The position numbers were made by a program, and so were the translations under genes. From JBDRHL01 sp043816955 (GTDB lineage: Bacteria > Planctomycetota > Phycisphaerae > Sedimentisphaerales > CAYZTY01), in NCBI GenBank assembly GCA_043816955.1, contig JBDRHL010000126.1:1-8204 (forward strand): a stretch of 8,204 nt of DNA, read 5' to 3'. The notes under the pieces were generated by a model. That model was not told the DNA's origin and did no database searches. It worked only from the letters and a program-made list of their open reading frames with translations. Below, one piece after another: positions 4,707 to 8,204 of this stretch (positions within the stretch are counted from its first letter, which is position 1; the number at the start of each line of letters is the position of its first letter).

Positions 4707-5717
4707 ATGAAAAAATTTGATTATTCCGGAGTAATTAAGCGAATTCGTCAGGTGCGCGAGGAATTTGCAGGGAAACGGGGCAAGAGTCAGTTTGCAAGAT
4801 CTCTGTGCATAAGTCCTTCTACTTACAACTATTATGAAAACAACCGACTGGCTCCGATACCGGTGTTATTGCGGATTCACGAGTTAACAGGCTGTGATCT
4901 GAAATGGCTCCTTACCGGCGTGGCGAGTATTGAGCCAACCGTGAGGCGGGACAGTACAGGTGGGGGATCTTCTGGTCCGATAGGTCAGACAAATACGTGG
5001 GTCAAGCGAAAACTTGATGAGCTTCTGGTTGAAAACCCTGAATCTGCTCGAGCGGTTGAGGCGTTTATCACATTGCTGCTGGAGAAGAAGGAAGTTGAAA
5101 AGGTGAGTGCCAAGAGTAGCGCTGTACCCATTGTTGCGGCGAGCAGCACAAGAGGAGGGTTGATCCCCGTTCTTGGCCGAACGGCTGCGGGGATGGTCCA
5201 TTTCTGGGCTGAAAGCAGGCTTCCAGAGTCGAAACAGGCGGTTGTTGATCTGGACGAGCTTGTCGAAAAGTACGTGGGTCGTGCGGTGGTGGATTCGGCA
5301 CAAGGGGCGGTTTCTGTTGATTTGCAGCGGCTGGAACTTGTCAAAGGCTTAGGCGATTGTCAGGTAAGCCTTGTTCAGGTAGATGGCCGGGAATCGGAGG
5401 GGATAGTCGAGTTTGTGCAAAGCGATGAAATTAGCCGGCGATTTCCGGATGGTTTTGCCCTGCAGATAGATGGGGACAGCATGTCGCCGAGGATAAATGA
5501 CGGTGACGTGGTGATTCTCAGTGCTTCGGTGCCTGCTTGTCAGGGGCAGATTGCGGTGGCGCGTCTGGCTGGGCAAATCGGGGTTACCTGCAAACTGATA
5601 AGAACGACTGAAGAAGAAGTTCATCTTATCCCGATAAATGAAAAGTACGATACAAAGATAGTGCCCAAAGATCAGTTATTGTGGGCACTTGCCGTTCTAT
5701 GTCATGTTAAGAAATGA
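4707..5717 (+). CDS. XRE-type HTH repressor with LexA/CI-like S24 autopeptidase domain (336 aa)
   Basis: A cytoplasmic DNA-binding regulator that probably inactivates itself by cleavage when activated RecA filaments form, as LexA and phage CI do. Residues about 5-72 form an XRE helix-turn-helix (KSQFARSLCISPSTYNYYEN, then GCDLKWLLTG). About 73-150 is a Gly/Ser-rich linker plus a helical stretch. The S24 region follows, with the cleavage-type motif LGRTAAG (Ala161-Gly162), catalytic Ser258 in GDSMSP and Lys296 in VTCKLIR. The Ser-Lys distance of 38 matches LexA (119 and 156), but the distance from cleavage site to Ser is 97 residues against about 34 in LexA, because of an insert around 170-240. 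The N-terminus is not the winged helix of true LexA, so I do not use lexA. No clear SD precedes the ATG. A consensus-like promoter and palindromes lie upstream, suggesting autoregulation. Confidence 0.9.
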   Translation: MKKFDYSGVIKRIRQVREEFAGKRGKSQFARSLCISPSTYNYYENNRLAPIPVLLRIHELTGCDLKWLLTGVASIEPTVRRDSTGGGSSGPIGQTNTWVKRKLDELLVENPESARAVEAFITLLLEKKEVEKVSAKSSAVPIVAASSTRGGLIPVLGRTAAGMVHFWAESRLPESKQAVVDLDELVEKYVGRAVVDSAQGAVSVDLQRLELVKGLGDCQVSLVQVDGRESEGIVEFVQSDEISRRFPDGFALQIDGDSMSPRINDGDVVILSASVPACQGQIAVARLAGQIGVTCKLIRTTEEEVHLIPINEKYDTKIVPKDQLLWALAVLCHVKK

Positions 5718-5834
5718 AGCGGTTTCAGGCTTTTTGAACCAGATATACTGCTTTTCGTAGTATAGGCGTCAGCCGGTTTTTATGTGCAAGGGTATTTTAT
5801 AACGATTAATTTATATTTATGGAGATTTTAAGTC
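5718..5834 (+). other. Intergenic region with possible weak terminator hairpins
   Basis: Two weak stems follow the repressor gene: GGTTT/GAACC (5721-5740, one G-T pair) and TATACTGC/GTAGTATA (5744-5751 with 5757-5764, one G-T pair, loop TTTTC). Neither is followed at once by a T-tract; TTTTT appears at 5777-5781. A -10-like TATAAC (5798-5803) may start the next gene. GGAG at 5821-5824 is its SD, ten bases from the ATG. Confidence 0.35.
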
Positions 5835-6962
5835 ATGTTGAGTTTAATGCTTAAGGCCTTATATGTAATTGTAGTTCTGGCGGTCATATCTATCAGTATT
5901 ACCTCGGGCGGCTTCGGGGAGAATCGTGCAGTCTGGGGCAGCGTAATCGTGGTGATCGGGATTGCTGCGGTCGTAATGCTGCTTGAGATGGTGATGACCA
6001 AAAAGGCTATCGCGGCGCTTGCAGGAGTGTTTTTGGGGCTTTTGGTGGGCATATTCATCAGCTGGGCGATGGGGCCGGTAGTGGAGATGATCGACGATGT
6101 TTTCAATGTTGAGATGACAGATGCCGAGCTGAAGACAACAAAGTGGCTGATGGGGATTTTTATCTGCTATGTTGTGATAAGCTTTGTGATGCGCACCAAG
6201 GACGATGTTCGTTTTCTCATACCTTATGTCGAATTTGCCAAGCAGGGCAAAGGTGCACGCCCGCTGGTACTCGACACGTCGGTTATAATCGACGGGCGCA
6301 TTGCGGATCTGTGTCATACCAAGCTGTTTGATGCGCCGCTTGTTGTGCCGCGGTTTGTACTCAATGAGCTGCAGCTCATTGCGGATTCTGCCGACAAATT
6401 GAAGCGTAACCGGGGCAGGCGTGGTCTGGACATGCTAAACAAGCTCCAGTCGAATCCGGTCATAGAGGTGAGAATTGACGATGCGACCATAACATTGGGC
6501 ACCGAGGTGGTAGATGTTGATGAGAAGCTGGTGATTTTTTCAAAACACTGCGACGGCAGGCTTGTTACCAATGACTATAATCTTAATAAGGTTGCGCAGC
6601 TTCACGAAGTCGATGTGATAAATATCAACGATCTTGCCAATGCGTTAAAGCCTGTAGTCTTACCCGGCGAAGAGATGCGCGTTAAAATTATCCGTGCCGG
6701 TGAAGAAGCCCAGCAGGGCATAGGGTATCTTGATGACGGCACGATGGTAGTTGTTGAAAACGGCAGGGATAAGATCGGTCAGAACGTGGCTATTACGATC
6801 ACAAGTGCACTTCAGACCTCGGCAGGCAGGATGATATTCGGCAGGTATGAGCAGGTTGTGGGCGAATCGGATGACGATACCGAAAAACCCGGCGGCGAGA
6901 GGCGCAACAACTACGGAAAACGCAGATTTGCAGGCTCAAGCGACAGCCGACGGCGCAGTTAG
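5835..6962 (+). CDS. Membrane-anchored PIN-TRAM domain protein (YacL-like, 375 aa)
   Basis: A predicted membrane-bound protein with a nuclease-fold PIN domain and an RNA-binding TRAM domain. The N-terminal 120 residues hold about four hydrophobic segments (5-22, 33-54, 57-80, 103-119). The PIN domain spans about 143-262: Asp147 in LVLDTSVIIDGRI, Glu178 in FVLNELQ, Asp229 in DVDEKLV and Asp247 in VTNDYNL make up the expected acidic metal site. The TRAM domain follows (about 268-336; LPGEEMRVKIIRAGEEAQQG, ending GRMIFGRYEQV). The tail (343-375) is a hydrophilic, Arg/Gly/Ser-rich sequence. The architecture matches the Bacillus YacL family, whose cellular substrate is not established to my knowledge. 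With all four acidic residues present, RNase activity is plausible. GGAG lies ten bases upstream of the ATG. It is convergent with ispG and separated from it by 30 bases. Confidence 0.92.
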   Translation: MLSLMLKALYVIVVLAVISISITSGGFGENRAVWGSVIVVIGIAAVVMLLEMVMTKKAIAALAGVFLGLLVGIFISWAMGPVVEMIDDVFNVEMTDAELKTTKWLMGIFICYVVISFVMRTKDDVRFLIPYVEFAKQGKGARPLVLDTSVIIDGRIADLCHTKLFDAPLVVPRFVLNELQLIADSADKLKRNRGRRGLDMLNKLQSNPVIEVRIDDATITLGTEVVDVDEKLVIFSKHCDGRLVTNDYNLNKVAQLHEVDVININDLANALKPVVLPGEEMRVKIIRAGEEAQQGIGYLDDGTMVVVENGRDKIGQNVAITITSALQTSAGRMIFGRYEQVVGESDDDTEKPGGERRNNYGKRRFAGSSDSRRRS

Positions 6963-6976
6963 CCAAATGGCTGCCG
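6951..6976. terminator. Possible bidirectional stem between convergent genes
   Basis: AGCCA/TGGCT (6961-6965 with 6968-6972) is flanked by CGGC/GCCG (6951-6954 with 6973-6976), with a 6-base bulge on the left. It begins within the last codons of the PIN-TRAM gene and ends 16 bases from the ispG stop. There is no T-tract on either strand, so termination is only suggested by position between convergent genes. Confidence 0.3.
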
Positions 6977-6992
6977 GTTGATAGTCTTAACC

Positions 6993-8066
6993 TCACAGTT
7001 TCTTCAACTGTTCGATGAGGGCTGGGATGATTGTTTCCTGGGGGACGGCAGCTATCTTTTTGCCTTTGCGGTATATAAAGCCTTTCTGTTTACCTGGGCA
7101 GACTGCAAGGTCGGCATCAGCGGCTTCACCCGGGCCGTTGACTATACAGCCCATGACAGCGATGCGCATAGGCTTGTGTATGTTCTTGAGGAGTTTTTTA
7201 ACCTGGCGGGCAAGTTTTACCACATCCGCCTGAGCTCTCCCGCAAGTGGGGCAGACGATAAGCTGCGGCTCGGTTTGCCGGTGCAACCCCAGTGAGGCAA
7301 GTATTTGCGTTGCAATCTTAACTTCGGCGAGCGGGTCGCCGGCGGCTGAAACCCTGATCGTGTCGCCTATTCCTTCGGCAAGCAGTGTGCCTATCGTAAC
7401 TGCAGAAGGAACAATTGCATTTTCGGGCAGGCCTGCGTGTGTAAGGCCGATATGAACCGGGTACCCGAAGGTTTCAGCTAAGGCGCGGTTGATCTGTATT
7501 GTTCGCAGAACATCGGGACTTTTCGCACTCAGGACGATCTGGTCAAAATCCTGTTTCTCAAAAAGGCGAACGTATTTTTTTATCTCCCTCAGCATCAGGG
7601 CGATGCGTTTTTGCGCCGGCACAGGCGCTTTTTGCAGGTCCCGGATACTTGCCTCGTTTACTCCGATGCGAATGGCGGTTTGGTGCATTTTCGCTGCATC
7701 GATTATTCTTATGATATCACGGCGGTTCTTGATGTTTCCGGGGTTCAGGCGAATCTTTGCGGCCCCTGCTTCAATTGCCAGTATAGCCAGGGCAGGGGCA
7801 AAATGAATATCGGCAATGAGGGGAACGTTTACCTTCGGCACAATCCCGGCAAAGGCTTTAGCATCGTTTTCTGTAGGCAGCGCGATCCTGACAAGGCGGC
7901 AGCCTGCGGCTTTGAGTTGGTTGATCTGTCTTATACATCGCGCGATATCGGTGGTAAAGACTTTTGTCATTGACTGAATAACTATCGGTGCCGCCGAACC
8001 GAGACTGACGGAACCTGCTGTTACGGTGATTGTTTTTCTTCTTTTAATCATCTGAAGAATTGTCAC
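6993..8066 (-). CDS. ispG: 4-hydroxy-3-methylbut-2-enyl-diphosphate synthase (IspG/GcpE)
   Basis: Cytoplasmic [4Fe-4S] enzyme of the MEP isoprenoid pathway, converting MEcPP to HMBPP. The 357-residue product has the bacterial short form. Motifs: QSMT at 31-34 and RQINQLKAAGCRLVRIALP (46-64); IADIHF (84-89); RLNPGN (106-111); EGIGDTIRVS (231-240); cluster ligands Cys272 and Cys275 in VCPTCGR, Cys307 in VMGCIVNGPGEA, with Glu314 as the expected fourth ligand. The segment usually reading TEAG is THAG (209-212), and the usual KSA is PSA (220-222), departures from E. coli IspG. The start taken is GTG at 8066; the ATG at 8051 (MIKRRKT) is an alternative. Neither has a clear SD, so the N-terminus is uncertain by five residues. 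It may be co-transcribed with a gene ending at 8071, if that tail is real. MEP usage fits a typical bacterium. Confidence 0.95.
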   Translation of the reverse strand: MTILQMIKRRKTITVTAGSVSLGSAAPIVIQSMTKVFTTDIARCIRQINQLKAAGCRLVRIALPTENDAKAFAGIVPKVNVPLIADIHFAPALAILAIEAGAAKIRLNPGNIKNRRDIIRIIDAAKMHQTAIRIGVNEASIRDLQKAPVPAQKRIALMLREIKKYVRLFEKQDFDQIVLSAKSPDVLRTIQINRALAETFGYPVHIGLTHAGLPENAIVPSAVTIGTLLAEGIGDTIRVSAAGDPLAEVKIATQILASLGLHRQTEPQLIVCPTCGRAQADVVKLARQVKKLLKNIHKPMRIAVMGCIVNGPGEAADADLAVCPGKQKGFIYRKGKKIAAVPQETIIPALIEQLKKL

Positions 8067-8070
8067 GCGA

Positions 8071-8202
8071 TTACCCGTTTCTTAAAGGTTCAAAGAGTAT
8101 TTCCCCGAATCTTGGCTGCTTTAATCGAGCGAATTGCTGTAAGCCATCCAGCAAACGATAATAAACAAACTTTGTTTTCTTTCGGAAGCGGCTGGTATAG
8201 GA
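8071..8202 (-). CDS. Possible C-terminal tail of an upstream leftward gene (very uncertain)
   Basis: A minus-strand frame enters from the right edge and runs 43 codons to TAA at 8073-8071, four bases before the ispG GTG. Tight spacing would fit an operon. The product includes FRKKTKFVYYRLLDGLQQ and ends FEPLRNG; I do not recognise it. A second minus-strand frame is also open from the edge to TGA at 8092-8090 (ending KAAKIRGNTL). With two frames open over so short a length, neither is proven, and the 138 bases after ispG may simply be its promoter region. Confidence 0.2.
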   Translation of the reverse strand, partial: SYTSRFRKKTKFVYYRLLDGLQQFARLKQPRFGEILFEPLRNG

Positions 8203-8204
8203 AA

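Noticed and set aside
4694..4720. Seven-codon upstream frame (ATG at 4694) overlapping the repressor start
   Set aside because: No SD and no leader-peptide pattern; such a short frame arises easily by chance.
6143..6331. Alternative-frame product inside the PIN-TRAM gene
   Set aside because: It is a shadow frame; the PIN-TRAM frame carries all domain motifs through this region.

Overview
The window looks like chromosomal DNA of a bacterium, most likely of the Planctomycetota (perhaps class Phycisphaerae). This is inferred from protein style: a long XRE-S24 repressor, a planctomycete-like tyrosine integrase with a short N-terminal arm domain, and a membrane-anchored PIN-TRAM protein. No rRNA or other definitive marker is present, so the lineage is a moderate-confidence guess.

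Left part (1-2572): the 3' two-thirds of an adenosylcobalamin-dependent (class II) ribonucleotide reductase gene, nrdJ, cut by the left edge; a spacer; a strongly SD-led gene for a 102-residue membrane protein of unknown function; and a gene-poor stretch. Middle (2535-4244): a leftward tyrosine recombinase gene with its own probable terminator, an unusual in-frame 30-bp tandem repeat coding for a Lys-rich linker, a control region with an 11-bp-period direct repeat, and then a tRNA-Pro(TGG) gene flanked by two perfect inverted repeats. This is the arrangement of an element integrated at a tRNA gene, although the integrase lies on the 5' side of the tRNA and no second copy of the tRNA sequence is visible here. 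Hand counts of single 60-base lines give 22/60 G+C inside the integrase (3241-3300), 26/60 in nrdJ (541-600) and 39/60 in ispG (7321-7380). The left part is therefore visibly more AT-rich than the right.

Right part (4245-8204): a hairpin-rich non-coding stretch; a 55-codon leftward gene (4412-4579) with a good SD; a divergent 127-bp control region with a near-consensus promoter and a 12-bp palindrome; and the XRE-S24 self-cleaving repressor it probably serves. Next come a membrane-anchored PIN-TRAM protein and, convergent with it, ispG (gcpE) of the MEP isoprenoid pathway. The last 138 bases may hold the tail of another leftward gene just upstream of ispG.

The genes do not form one pathway. 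The most coherent units are integrase plus tRNA-Pro (mobile element boundary) and 55-aa gene plus XRE-S24 repressor (a divergent, probably damage-responsive pair). The most interesting signals are the structured RNA region after the tRNA, the overlooked small gene sharing the repressor's control region, the Lys-rich repeat in the integrase, and the long spacing between cleavage site and catalytic Ser in the repressor.
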